A DNA stretch of 64,000 bases from an uncultured Pelagibacteraceae bacterium (GTDB lineage Bacteria > Pseudomonadota > Alphaproteobacteria > Pelagibacterales > Pelagibacteraceae): positions 48,048 through 112,047 of the forward strand of contig CABYSP010000001.1 of assembly GCA_902521675.1 (NCBI GenBank), read 5' to 3'. Shown here piece after piece: positions 56,989 to 64,000 of this stretch (positions within the stretch are counted from its first letter, which is position 1; each line of letters starts with the position of its first letter). A model generated the notes under the pieces. It searched no databases and was not told the origin of the DNA. It worked only from the letters and a program-made list of their open reading frames with translations. Position numbers and translations under genes: made by a program.

Positions 56989-57465
56989 TTATTTTAATGG
57001 ATAGTTTTTTTTTAATAAATATTTGTTAACTATAATTGCTAATAACAATATAATTATACAACCAAAAATTATTGGATTAATTAAATAATCATAAGAGGCA
57101 CTTCCAATAATAACTATAATTGGATTTCCACCAGCAGGTGGGTGAACAATATTAAATAAAATCATTAAAAAAACTCCTGCTCCAACAGCGATTGCAATAC
57201 TAATATAAATAGGAAGCGGAATATAGTTTACAAAAATTACTCCTACTAAAGCAGTTACCAAATGCCCAAAAAAAACGTTTTTTGGTTGTGCAAATGGGCT
57301 TTCAGGAAAACCAAATAGTAAAACCATTGAAGAACCGAAAGAGGCTGCAATAAAATATCCGAGTGTACTTTTATAAGTAAGGACTGTTAGCACACCAATT
57401 GTTAATGCAGAAAAAAAACCAGCAATTAATGCTTTTTGCAACAATGGTTTTGTAATTTTGATCAT
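56989..57465 (-). CDS. HPP-family membrane protein
   Basis: A 158-residue polytopic protein with four hydrophobic spans. FGFPESPFAQPKNVFFGHLVTALVG and the namesake NIVHPPAGGNPIIVIIG near residue 108 identify the HPP family. Some relatives in plants and cyanobacteria transport nitrite. Here it sits inside the formate dehydrogenase operon between fdhD and the IscU-like gene, so anion (formate or related) transport is possible but unproven. Confidence 0.85.
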   Translation of the reverse strand: MIKITKPLLQKALIAGFFSALTIGVLTVLTYKSTLGYFIAASFGSSMVLLFGFPESPFAQPKNVFFGHLVTALVGVIFVNYIPLPIYISIAIAVGAGVFLMILFNIVHPPAGGNPIIVIIGSASYDYLINPIIFGCIIILLLAIIVNKYLLKKNYPLK

Positions 57466-57864
57466 TTAAATTTTTAATGCTTTCGCAATAGTTTTTAAAG
57501 GTAAAAGCAAACATTCTTTCCTTGAAAGATTTTTTTTATCTAAAATTTCTTTAAAGTCTTTCCAATGTTTTTCCATACTTACTTTTGCGTCCTCAAAAAG
57601 TTGCTCACCAACTTTTATAAATTTTTTAATATCATCAACTTTTTTTTCCTTAATTTTTCTGGACAGTAGACTGACTGATGCCTGACAATAAACACATGAT
57701 TTACACTGATAACCCATATCTTTTACAACATTTTCTTTGACAATTAAGCTTATTTCCATCTCATCACCACATATTGGATTTTTGTGTTTTGACTTATGAG
57801 TATAGTTTTCAATAATTTTATTATTTTCAGTATGGGTTGCTATTTCTAAAATTCTTAAATCCAT
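57466..57864 (-). CDS. IscU/NifU-like iron-sulfur scaffold protein
   Basis: A 132-residue protein of the IscU fold. The three-cysteine set is partly visible: PICGDEMEI near residue 31, CKSCVYCQAS near residue 54 and RKECLLLP near residue 116. It differs from housekeeping IscU by lacking the LPPVK Hsc-binding motif. It begins the minus-strand operon with HPP, fdhD, fdhB and fdhA, suggesting cluster supply for formate dehydrogenase. Confidence 0.85.
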   Translation of the reverse strand: MDLRILEIATHTENNKIIENYTHKSKHKNPICGDEMEISLIVKENVVKDMGYQCKSCVYCQASVSLLSRKIKEKKVDDIKKFIKVGEQLFEDAKVSMEKHWKDFKEILDKKNLSRKECLLLPLKTIAKALKI

Positions 57865-57906
57865 TTAATTTCTTTAATTCAACTTTGAATGTTTTATATT
57901 TTATAG

Positions 57907-58515
57907 ATGGATCATAACAATATTTTAGGCACTGTGCTAGCAGGCGGTAAGTCACAAAGATTTGGAGAGGATAAATCCCAAGTAAAGTTAGCTGGTAAAT
58001 TGTTAATTAATCACATGTTGACCGAAATTATTGATGAATTCAAGGAACTCTTAATAGTATCAAATAATAAAATTAGTTTTCATAACTCAGAAAAAATTTC
58101 AATAATTGAAGATTTTGAAAAAGATCTTGGTCCGTTAGGTGGAGTTTTATCAGCTATGAAATGGATAAAAGAAAACCAAAAAGAATACAAATGGATAGCA
58201 ACTTTCCCTGTTGATACACCTTTTTTTAAGAGACAAATACTTAAAAATTTTATTCAAAATATAAATTTTAATGAAAGTGATTTATTTTTCATTAAGTCAA
58301 ATAATACACGACATAATATATTTGGCTTATGGTCTATTAATTTACTAGATAAGTTAGAGAAGGATTTAAATAAAGGAGAAAGAAAAGTAGAGTTGTGGGC
58401 TAATAATACTGGAGTAAAAATAATTAATATGGAGTTTTCAAATAATGATCCTTTCTTTAATATAAATACAAAAGAAGATTTAAAAAAAGCTGAAGAAATA
58501 CTCAAAAATGATTAG
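57907..58515 (+). CDS. mobA: Molybdenum cofactor guanylyltransferase
   Basis: A 202-residue GT-A-like protein with GTVLAGGKSQRFGEDKSQVKLAGK at the N-terminus, LGPLGGVLSAMKWI near residue 80 and FPVDTPFFKRQI near residue 100. It adds GMP to Mo-molybdopterin to make the bis-guanine cofactor needed by formate dehydrogenase, divergently transcribed 42 bases away. It overlaps moeA by 8 bases. Confidence 0.94.
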   Translation: MDHNNILGTVLAGGKSQRFGEDKSQVKLAGKLLINHMLTEIIDEFKELLIVSNNKISFHNSEKISIIEDFEKDLGPLGGVLSAMKWIKENQKEYKWIATFPVDTPFFKRQILKNFIQNINFNESDLFFIKSNNTRHNIFGLWSINLLDKLEKDLNKGERKVELWANNTGVKIINMEFSNNDPFFNINTKEDLKKAEEILKND

Positions 58516-59752
58516 TTACGAAAAATCTAAAACAATTTTAAAAAAAGCAAAAATTAAAATTAAAGAGGAAACTATAAAGAGTATAAATTCTCTAAATAGA
58601 GTAGTTTCTAACAATATTTATTCTAATATAGATTATCCTGCAGGGAATAATGCTGCATTTGATGGTTACGCAATTAATTCAATAGATACTAATGGATTAA
58701 AAAAAAAATTCCCAAAAAAATTTAAAATTATTGGCTCAATTGCAGCAGGAATGAAAACATTTAAAAAAAAGATAAAAAAATTTGATACTGCAGAAATAAT
58801 GACTGGAGGAATTATTCCAAAGGGTTTTGACACAATTATTCCCATAGAACAAATAATTTTTGCGCCTAATAAAAAATATATTTTAATTGACCAAAAAATA
58901 AAAAAATTTGATCACGTTAGGTTTGCAGGTTCAGATTATAGAAAAGGGGAGGTTGTAATAAAAAAAAATACAATTATTCAACCAAACCATATTTTAGCTT
59001 TTAAAAGTTTAGGTATTAAACAAATTAAAGTAAAAAAAAAAATAAACTTATTATTTTTTTCAACAGGAAACGAAATATCAGACAAAGATAATATTCCAAA
59101 TTGGATGGTAAGAAATTCCAACACACACTATATAAAAAACTTAAATCAAAATTTTTTATTTAATTTTAAAAGTGGGAGTATATTGAGAGATAATCATCAA
59201 AATATTTTTAAACAAAAAATAAATAAATTAATCAAATCTAAAGATGATATTATTATTACTTCAGGCGCAGTGTCTGCAGGTAAGTTTGATTTCGTACCTG
59301 ATGTCGTTAAAAAATTTAATTTATCAAGCTACTTTAAAAGTGCTGCAATAAGGCCTGGAAAACCAATTATGTTTGCAAAAATCAAAGGAAAAGAAAAGGC
59401 AATATTTGGGCTCCCTGGAAACCCAATCTCCTCAGCTGCATGTTTTAGATTTTTTGTAATTCCATATATTTTAAATGCTTTAGGATTATCTGAAGAAAAA
59501 TCAATTAAAGCTATTTTGACGAACAGTTTTAATAAAAAAAATAATTTCACAAGATTTGTAAAGAGCCAATTAAGCACAACTAAGAATGGAAAATTAAATG
59601 TTGAAATTTTAAAAGGGCAAGAGTCTTTTAGAATTAAATCATTTGTAAAATCAAATATTTGGGTTTTGTTACCAGCAGGTAAATCAAAATTTAAAAAAGG
59701 AGATATCGTTGATTGTTTTTTCCCCAACCTTTCAAATCAAAATTTAGTTTAG
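58508..59752 (+). CDS. moeA: Molybdopterin molybdenumtransferase MoeA
   Basis: A 414-residue protein with NAAFDGYAINS near residue 48, AEIMTGGIIPKGFDTIIPIEQ near residue 95, DIIITSGAVSAGKFDFVPD near residue 252 and FGLPGNPISSAACFRFF near residue 300. It inserts molybdate into adenylylated molybdopterin. Its sequence is very Lys-rich. It works with MobA for the neighbouring formate dehydrogenase. Confidence 0.95.
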   Translation: MISYEKSKTILKKAKIKIKEETIKSINSLNRVVSNNIYSNIDYPAGNNAAFDGYAINSIDTNGLKKKFPKKFKIIGSIAAGMKTFKKKIKKFDTAEIMTGGIIPKGFDTIIPIEQIIFAPNKKYILIDQKIKKFDHVRFAGSDYRKGEVVIKKNTIIQPNHILAFKSLGIKQIKVKKKINLLFFSTGNEISDKDNIPNWMVRNSNTHYIKNLNQNFLFNFKSGSILRDNHQNIFKQKINKLIKSKDDIIITSGAVSAGKFDFVPDVVKKFNLSSYFKSAAIRPGKPIMFAKIKGKEKAIFGLPGNPISSAACFRFFVIPYILNALGLSEEKSIKAILTNSFNKKNNFTRFVKSQLSTTKNGKLNVEILKGQESFRIKSFVKSNIWVLLPAGKSKFKKGDIVDCFFPNLSNQNLV

Positions 59753-59801
59753 AAACGTATTTTTGTTGTAGAAAATTCTATTTACAATTAGATTTCTCAT
59801 T

Positions 59802-60707
59802 ATGTTACAGTTAAGAAATCCAAGAATAGCTATTCCAGTTGTACTTTTTGCTGGTCTGTTATGGTCCTTTGGTCCATTAGTAGTGAGATACATGGACAAT
59901 CCTCAAATGGCACCTTGGCAGTATATTTTTGGCAGAGGTTTAACAATTTTCATCCTGTTAAATCTTTATTTATTTTTTGAGGAAGGAAAAAATTTTTACA
60001 AAAACTACTTAAAAATAGGTTTGTCAGGAGTAATCGGTGGATCTGGATTGGGTATCGCTATGATTACATTTATTTATTCAATTACAAATACTAGTGCTGC
60101 AGTTACTCTGCTTTGTTTAGCAGCAATGCCTTTTTTTACAGCATTATTAGCATTTTTATTTTTAAGAGAAAAAATTTCTCTTAATGTATGGATATCAATA
60201 ATAATTGCAACAGTTGGCATCATTATTATGGCACTTGGAAACACTGGTGAAAAATCATTAATTGGTTTCGTGTTTGGTTTAACCTCTTCAATTGGTTTCT
60301 CAGTTTTTTCTGTAACTCTAAGATGGAGAAAAGAAACACCAAAATTCACAACTGTAGCTTTTGCAGGCTTTTTTTGTTTTGTGTTTGCAACAATTATGAT
60401 TTTATCAAACAACTTAGTTTTCTTTTCATCTAGTTATAATGGAGCTTTATTTTCTTTGCACGGCACACTAGTTTGTTTTGGTTTAATTTTATATTCAATA
60501 GGATCTAAAGCGATACCAGCAGCAGAATTGACTTTATTATCTTTAACTGAAGTTGTAGGTGGAATTTTTTGGGTTTGGTTGCCATTATTTGGTATTAATG
60601 AAGTGCCATCTACAAATACTATAATTGGTGGTTTTTTTCTTTTTGTGTCTATATTTTATTACAGTTTAATAATGAGATGGAACAAAAGATATATTGCTTT
60701 AAATTAA
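59802..60707 (+). CDS. EamA/DMT-family permease upstream of creatinase
   Basis: A 301-residue protein with ten hydrophobic spans in two EamA repeats; WQYIFGRGLTIFILLNLYLFF and ALLAFLFLREKISLNVW are in the first half and YSIGSKAIPAAELTLLSLTEVVGGIFWVWL in the second. It starts 49 bases after moeA and is followed 1 base later by the creatinase gene. This placement suggests transport of creatine, guanidinoacetate or a product (inference). Confidence 0.88.
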   Translation: MLQLRNPRIAIPVVLFAGLLWSFGPLVVRYMDNPQMAPWQYIFGRGLTIFILLNLYLFFEEGKNFYKNYLKIGLSGVIGGSGLGIAMITFIYSITNTSAAVTLLCLAAMPFFTALLAFLFLREKISLNVWISIIIATVGIIIMALGNTGEKSLIGFVFGLTSSIGFSVFSVTLRWRKETPKFTTVAFAGFFCFVFATIMILSNNLVFFSSSYNGALFSLHGTLVCFGLILYSIGSKAIPAAELTLLSLTEVVGGIFWVWLPLFGINEVPSTNTIIGGFFLFVSIFYYSLIMRWNKRYIALN

Positions 60708-60708
60708 T

Positions 60709-61926
60709 ATGGAACGGCCAGATTTTTTTGAACTTAAAAACGGTGAAAAAGTAAAATTACCATTTACTGATAAAGAATATAACGATCGAGTAAGTAAACT
60801 TAGATCAATGATGGACCAAAATGGTCTTAATATGGTTATCTTAACCTCAATGCATAACGTTGCATATTACACAGGTTTTATTTATTGTTCTTTTGGTAGA
60901 CCATACGGATGTGTGATAACTCAAAGTAAAATTTCAACAATTTCAGCTAATATTGATGCAAGTCAACCTTGGCGTAGATCTCACTGTGATAACGTTATTT
61001 ATACTGATTGGAAAAGAGATAATTTTTTAAGAGCAATTGTTTCAATTATTGGAAGAGATGAACCTCCAAAAAATATTGGAATAGAAAATGATCATGTCAC
61101 GTTAGATATGCGAGAAAAAATAGGGTCTATTTTTACTTTCTCTATTTTTAGTGATGTTTCAAAAGATCTAATGAAACTTAGAATGATTAAATCGAATGAA
61201 GAAATTGAGATCATCAAAAATGGCGCAAGAATTGCAGACATTGGTGGTGAAGAAATAGTTAAAAATATTAGAGAAGATAATACAGAGATCGAAGTAGCAA
61301 TTGCAGCAAGAGATAGAATGGAAAGAGAAATTGTTAAAAGTTATCCAGGGGCAGAGTATATGGACACTTGGGTATGGTTTCAATCTGGTATCAACACAGA
61401 TGGAGCTCACAATCCAAAGACTAATAGAAAATTAGTTAAAGGAGATATTTTATCTTTAAATACTTTTCCAATGATCTCAGGATACTACACTGCGCTAGAG
61501 CGAACTTTATTTTTAGATTATGCTAATGATGAATCACTTAAAGCATGGGAAGCAAACGTAAAAGTGCATAAGCGAGGATTAGAATTGATTAAACCAGGTG
61601 TTAAATGTTCAGATATTTGTCATGAGTTAAATGAATTGTTTGCTGAACTTGGTTACCTTCATTATAGAACTTTTGGTTACGGACATTCATTTGGTATGCT
61701 TTCTCACTTTTATGGAAGAGAAGCAAGTTTAGAATTAAGAGAAGACATTGACACTATTCTTGAGGAAAACATGGTGGTTTCTATGGAACCAATGATAATG
61801 ATTCCAGAGGGTAATCCTGGTGCAGGTGGATATAGAGAACACGATATTTTGGTGATTGGTAAAGATGGAGTAGAAAATATTACAAAATTTCCTTTCGGCC
61901 CTGAACATAATATTATAAAAAACTAA
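60709..61926 (+). CDS. Creatinase (creatine amidinohydrolase), M24 fold
   Basis: A 405-residue protein close to the 403 of Pseudomonas creatinase and similar along its whole length. YCSFGRPYGCVIT carries Arg64, NIDASQPWRR and IYTDWKRDNF follow, QSGINTDGAHNP holds the catalytic His234 and ALERTLFLD Glu264, then FGYGHSFGMLSH and EPMIMIPEGNPGAGGYREHDI. The metal ligands of true M24 aminopeptidases are replaced, as in creatinase. It splits creatine to sarcosine and urea; guanidinoacetate to glycine and urea is an alternative. Urea would feed the urease at 8 kb. Next gene is the amidinotransferase. Confidence 0.9.
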   Translation: MERPDFFELKNGEKVKLPFTDKEYNDRVSKLRSMMDQNGLNMVILTSMHNVAYYTGFIYCSFGRPYGCVITQSKISTISANIDASQPWRRSHCDNVIYTDWKRDNFLRAIVSIIGRDEPPKNIGIENDHVTLDMREKIGSIFTFSIFSDVSKDLMKLRMIKSNEEIEIIKNGARIADIGGEEIVKNIREDNTEIEVAIAARDRMEREIVKSYPGAEYMDTWVWFQSGINTDGAHNPKTNRKLVKGDILSLNTFPMISGYYTALERTLFLDYANDESLKAWEANVKVHKRGLELIKPGVKCSDICHELNELFAELGYLHYRTFGYGHSFGMLSHFYGREASLELREDIDTILEENMVVSMEPMIMIPEGNPGAGGYREHDILVIGKDGVENITKFPFGPEHNIIKN

Positions 61927-61931
61927 TCCTT

Positions 61932-63047
61932 ATGAATGAGAATAAAACTATTGTTAATAGTTGGAATGAGTGGGATCCGTTAAAACATGTAATTGTTGGT
62001 AGAGCGGATGGCACATGTATACCTGCGCCTGAACCAGCATTAGATGCAAAAGTTCCAGAAGACAGTGATATGCGAGGTCAGTTTGGACCAAGAACCAAAG
62101 ATACTATCGATAAAGCAAATGAATTATTAGATAACTTTTCAAAAATTCTTGAAAAAAGAGGCATTAAAGTTGATCGACCAACGCCAATAAATTTTAATCA
62201 AAAAACGTCCACACCTGATTGGGAAGCTGAAACAATGTTTGGCTGCATGCCACCAAGAGATGTTTTGTTAACAGTGGGTAATGAGATCTTGGAAGCTACA
62301 ATGAGTTACCGATGTCGTTGGTTTGAATATTTATGTTATCGACCACTTTTAAAAGATTATTATAATCAAGATCCTAATATGAGACACGAGTCTGCTCCAA
62401 AGCCAAGATTAACGGATGCAGATTATAGAAAAGATTATTTATCTGATAAAATAGGCGTTCAAAAAAGATTAGAGTGGACTGAAAAAAAATATTTTGTAAC
62501 TACTGAGGAAGAACCATTGTTTGATGCAGCAGATGTATTGAGATTTGGAAAAGATTTAGTTGTTCAGCATGGATTTACAACTAATTTAAAAGGAATTGAT
62601 TGGTTAAAGCGACATTATAAAAATCATAGAGTTCATGCAGTTAACTTCCCAGGTGATCCTTATCCAATTCACATTGATGCAACTTTTACACCAATAAAAG
62701 AGGGTTTAATTATCAATAATCCGCAAAGAAGACTCCCTAAGGAACAGAGAAAATTATTTGAGGGCAATGGTTGGGAAATATTAGACAGTGCTCAACCAGC
62801 ACATAACGAACCGCCACCATTATGTTATTCATCAACTTGGTTATCAATGAATGTTTTAGTATTAGATCCTAAGACTGTATGTGTGGAAAAAAGTGAAATT
62901 TATCAAGCTGAACAATTAGATAAGTTAGGAATGGAAGTTATACCAGTTGAACTAAGAGATGCATATGCTTTTGGAGGAGGCCTTCATTGCTGTACAGCTG
63001 ATGTTTATCGAGAAGGCGATTTAAAAGACTATTTTCCAAAACAATAA
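61932..63047 (+). CDS. Glycine (arginine:glycine) amidinotransferase
   Basis: A 371-residue enzyme closely resembling AGAT. NSWNEWDPLKHVIVGRAD at the start, CMPPRDVLLTVGNEILEATMSYRCRWFEY near residue 105, FDAADVLRFGKD with the catalytic Asp near 198-201, PIHIDATF with His247, and GGGLHCCTADV with nucleophile Cys353. AGAT makes guanidinoacetate and ornithine from arginine and glycine. Other amidine acceptors are used by relatives in natural-product pathways. It is 5 bases after creatinase in one operon. Confidence 0.92.
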   Translation: MNENKTIVNSWNEWDPLKHVIVGRADGTCIPAPEPALDAKVPEDSDMRGQFGPRTKDTIDKANELLDNFSKILEKRGIKVDRPTPINFNQKTSTPDWEAETMFGCMPPRDVLLTVGNEILEATMSYRCRWFEYLCYRPLLKDYYNQDPNMRHESAPKPRLTDADYRKDYLSDKIGVQKRLEWTEKKYFVTTEEEPLFDAADVLRFGKDLVVQHGFTTNLKGIDWLKRHYKNHRVHAVNFPGDPYPIHIDATFTPIKEGLIINNPQRRLPKEQRKLFEGNGWEILDSAQPAHNEPPPLCYSSTWLSMNVLVLDPKTVCVEKSEIYQAEQLDKLGMEVIPVELRDAYAFGGGLHCCTADVYREGDLKDYFPKQ

Positions 63048-63275
63048 TTAATTTGGATTTTGTTTTAAAAGTTCAATATATTTAATAACATCATTATATT
63101 TTTCATCAGGAATATCTTTGTAGCTTGCATTGAATTTGCTTTTTACACAAATAGCAACATGAGCATAGGGGTTTCTTCCTTTTGGGTGATTTGGGTGGTC
63201 AGGTAATTGCCCCACCAAATAATCGCCAGCTTCCTGAATAATTTTCCAGAGTTTACTTGCGTTTTCCTTGTTCAT
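63048..63275 (-). CDS. Small ORF6C-like phage/island-type protein
   Basis: A 75-residue hypothetical. HPKGRNPYAHVAICVKSKFNASYKDIPDEKYNDVIKYIELLK in its second half resembles the C-terminal ORF6C domain of phage antirepressors, which ends with a similar YKDIP..K...V..YI pattern. The N-terminal half is a short helix region without a DNA-binding motif I can recognise. It converges on the amidinotransferase (no gap) and starts the change to island-like content. Confidence 0.6.
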   Translation of the reverse strand: MNKENASKLWKIIQEAGDYLVGQLPDHPNHPKGRNPYAHVAICVKSKFNASYKDIPDEKYNDVIKYIELLKQNPN

Positions 63276-63303
63276 ACAACCTAAAACCTTGTTTTATCTC
63301 TAA

Positions 63304-63343
63304 ATGGCCTAGTCTATGGCCTAGTATCCTATAAAATCCTATA
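63304..63343. repeat. Two short tandem direct repeats
   Basis: ATGGCCTAGT occurs at 63304-63313 and 63316-63325 (12-base period), followed at once by ATCCTATA at 63326-63333 and 63336-63343 (10-base period, helically phased). They lie upstream of the ORF6C-like gene, on the side of its start. They may be repressor sites, an attachment scar or chance. Confidence 0.5.
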
Positions 63344-63487
63344 TTAATATTTTTTTTTCAATCTTGTGTAATCGTTAATTTTTCTTCCATATTCTCTTAT
63401 TTTAATTCTCTCAATGGCTTCATTTGATATTTGGTGATTTTTTTTTCTATTTTTACCAAATATACAAATACAACCTTTAGTAAACAT
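63344..63487 (-). CDS. Possible 47-residue basic protein
   Basis: From the Met at 63487 a short basic protein opens MFTKGCICIFGKNRKKNHQ and ends RLKKKY. The longer frame up to 63649 runs into the opposite-strand gene at 63543 and is hydrophobic only because of A/T-rich antisense sequence. No family recognised. The gap 63276-63542 otherwise holds the tandem repeats and nothing else I can see. Confidence 0.25.
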   Translation of the reverse strand: MFTKGCICIFGKNRKKNHQISNEAIERIKIREYGRKINDYTRLKKKY

Positions 63488-63542
63488 ATATTTTATATAT
63501 TTAAATATTGACATTATAATATATTTAACATATATTAAAAAT

Positions 63543-63779
63543 ATGAAAAGCATAAAAAGAGATAAAAAAAAAGAATTTATTAAGCTTGCAAATAAAAGAG
63601 TAAATAAAGCGATAAAATTAATACAACTTATTGGAAATTTATCTAACAAGGCCCATTATGATTATGATGAAAAACAATCTTCTAAAATTATTTTAGCACT
63701 TGATACAGAGATAAAAGCAATAAGAGAAAGATTTAAAAGAGCAAAAAATAAATCTGGAGATACAAACTTCGAAATTTAA
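63543..63779 (+). CDS. Small island-associated helical protein
   Basis: A 78-residue basic protein. RDKKKEFIKLANKRVNKAIKLIQLIGNLSNKAHYDYDEKQSSKIILALDTEIKAIRERF is similar in layout to short proteins found in genomic islands (the LIGNLSN..NY.Y....KI..AL....K pattern). It is probably all-helical. The next frame begins directly after its stop, so the two form an operon. Function unknown. Confidence 0.65.
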   Translation: MKSIKRDKKKEFIKLANKRVNKAIKLIQLIGNLSNKAHYDYDEKQSSKIILALDTEIKAIRERFKRAKNKSGDTNFEI

Positions 63780-64000
63780 TGGTTACAATTAATAAATCCC
63801 TAAATGATTTAGATCAAAAACTTATTGTCTTACTTTCTTGTTTTGCATTAGGTGCTGCCAAACAAAGTATTCATACAGAAGAAATAGCTTACAAAGCTTT
63901 TCTTTTAAAAAGAGATGGATTTTCTTGGCAAATTGAAAAATTTCAAAAATATCCAGATTTAACAAAAGTTAGAAAAGCACTAGATAGAGCTAAAGATCTT
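63780..64000 (+). CDS. Island protein, 3' end beyond the window
   Basis: An open frame of 73 codons from the ATG at 63780, immediately after the previous stop, and still open at the window edge. LNDLDQKLIVLLSCFALGAAKQSIHTEEIAYKAFLLKRDGFSWQIEKFQKYPDLTKVRKALDRAKDL looks like a winged-helix-type domain common to hypothetical proteins near restriction or other defence genes. That association comes from memory of similar proteins, not from this sequence. Confidence 0.6.

Noticed and set aside
59329..59727. Minus-strand open frame over moeA
   Set aside because: It is antisense to the conserved moeA C-terminal domain.
63488..63649. Upstream hydrophobic extension of the minus-strand frame at 63344
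   Set aside because: It is the antisense of the better supported plus-strand gene at 63543; low-complexity A/T-rich sequence explains the hydrophobicity.
1..64000. tRNA, rRNA, CRISPR arrays and insertion sequences
   Set aside because: I saw no cloverleaf-type sequence, rRNA segment, regularly spaced repeats or transposase; a dedicated tRNA or profile search could still find a short RNA I missed.

Overview
The window is a dense, strongly AT-rich stretch of an alphaproteobacterial genome, most probably SAR11/Pelagibacterales. The signs are very short or negative intergenic distances, Lys/Asn/Ile-rich proteins, a DksA of the zinc-ligand-poor alphaproteobacterial type, a tandem glycine riboswitch in front of gcvT, a TRAP transporter, and an alphaproteobacterial-type SOS box (GTTC-N7-GTTC). 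I saw no rRNA, tRNA, CRISPR array or insertion sequence. The organism assignment is inference, since no marker gene was searched.

Left part (1-15 kb): the 3' end of a ferredoxin-NADP reductase, a GST-like protein and DksA are followed by an accessory carbohydrate block. It has a polytopic GT39-like transferase, a GT2 transferase, and three exported proteins: two polysaccharide-lyase-like proteins and a GH-A-like glycosidase between them. A complete urease operon (ureDABCEFG) follows. It is bracketed by a third lyase-like paralogue, then by umuC/umuD with a well-formed promoter and LexA-type box.

Middle (15-39.6 kb): small detoxification-type proteins (cupin, VOC, GFA), a glycerate-kinase-like protein, TolC, recA, alaS, icd, psd-pssA, rlmE, a CBS-less guaB, a TPR gene, guaA, a FkbM methyltransferase, panB and a TerC protein. 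Next come a DctPQM TRAP transporter and the 5-oxoprolinase genes pxpA / pxpBC arranged divergently around a perfect palindrome.

Right part (39.6-63 kb): a promoter plus tandem glycine riboswitch drives gcvT-gcvH-gcvP. A lipid-modification cluster follows (FAD oxidoreductase, DUF1365, Cfa-like methyltransferase, DUF3833, a frameshifted SDR, TspO). Then come a DAO-type oxidoreductase, SelO, an NAD-dependent formate dehydrogenase operon with fdhD and an IscU-like protein, mobA, moeA, and an EamA permease-creatinase-glycine amidinotransferase operon. The last kilobase looks like the edge of a genomic island, with an ORF6C-like small protein, short tandem direct repeats and two small island-type ORFs.

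The genes suggest linked C1 and urea-nitrogen metabolism. Creatine or guanidinoacetate hydrolysis gives urea (urease) and sarcosine or glycine. N-methyl groups and glycine feed C1 units to the glycine cleavage system, and formaldehyde/formate can be oxidised by GFA-type chemistry and formate dehydrogenase. The individual family calls are mostly strong; the linkage is inference.
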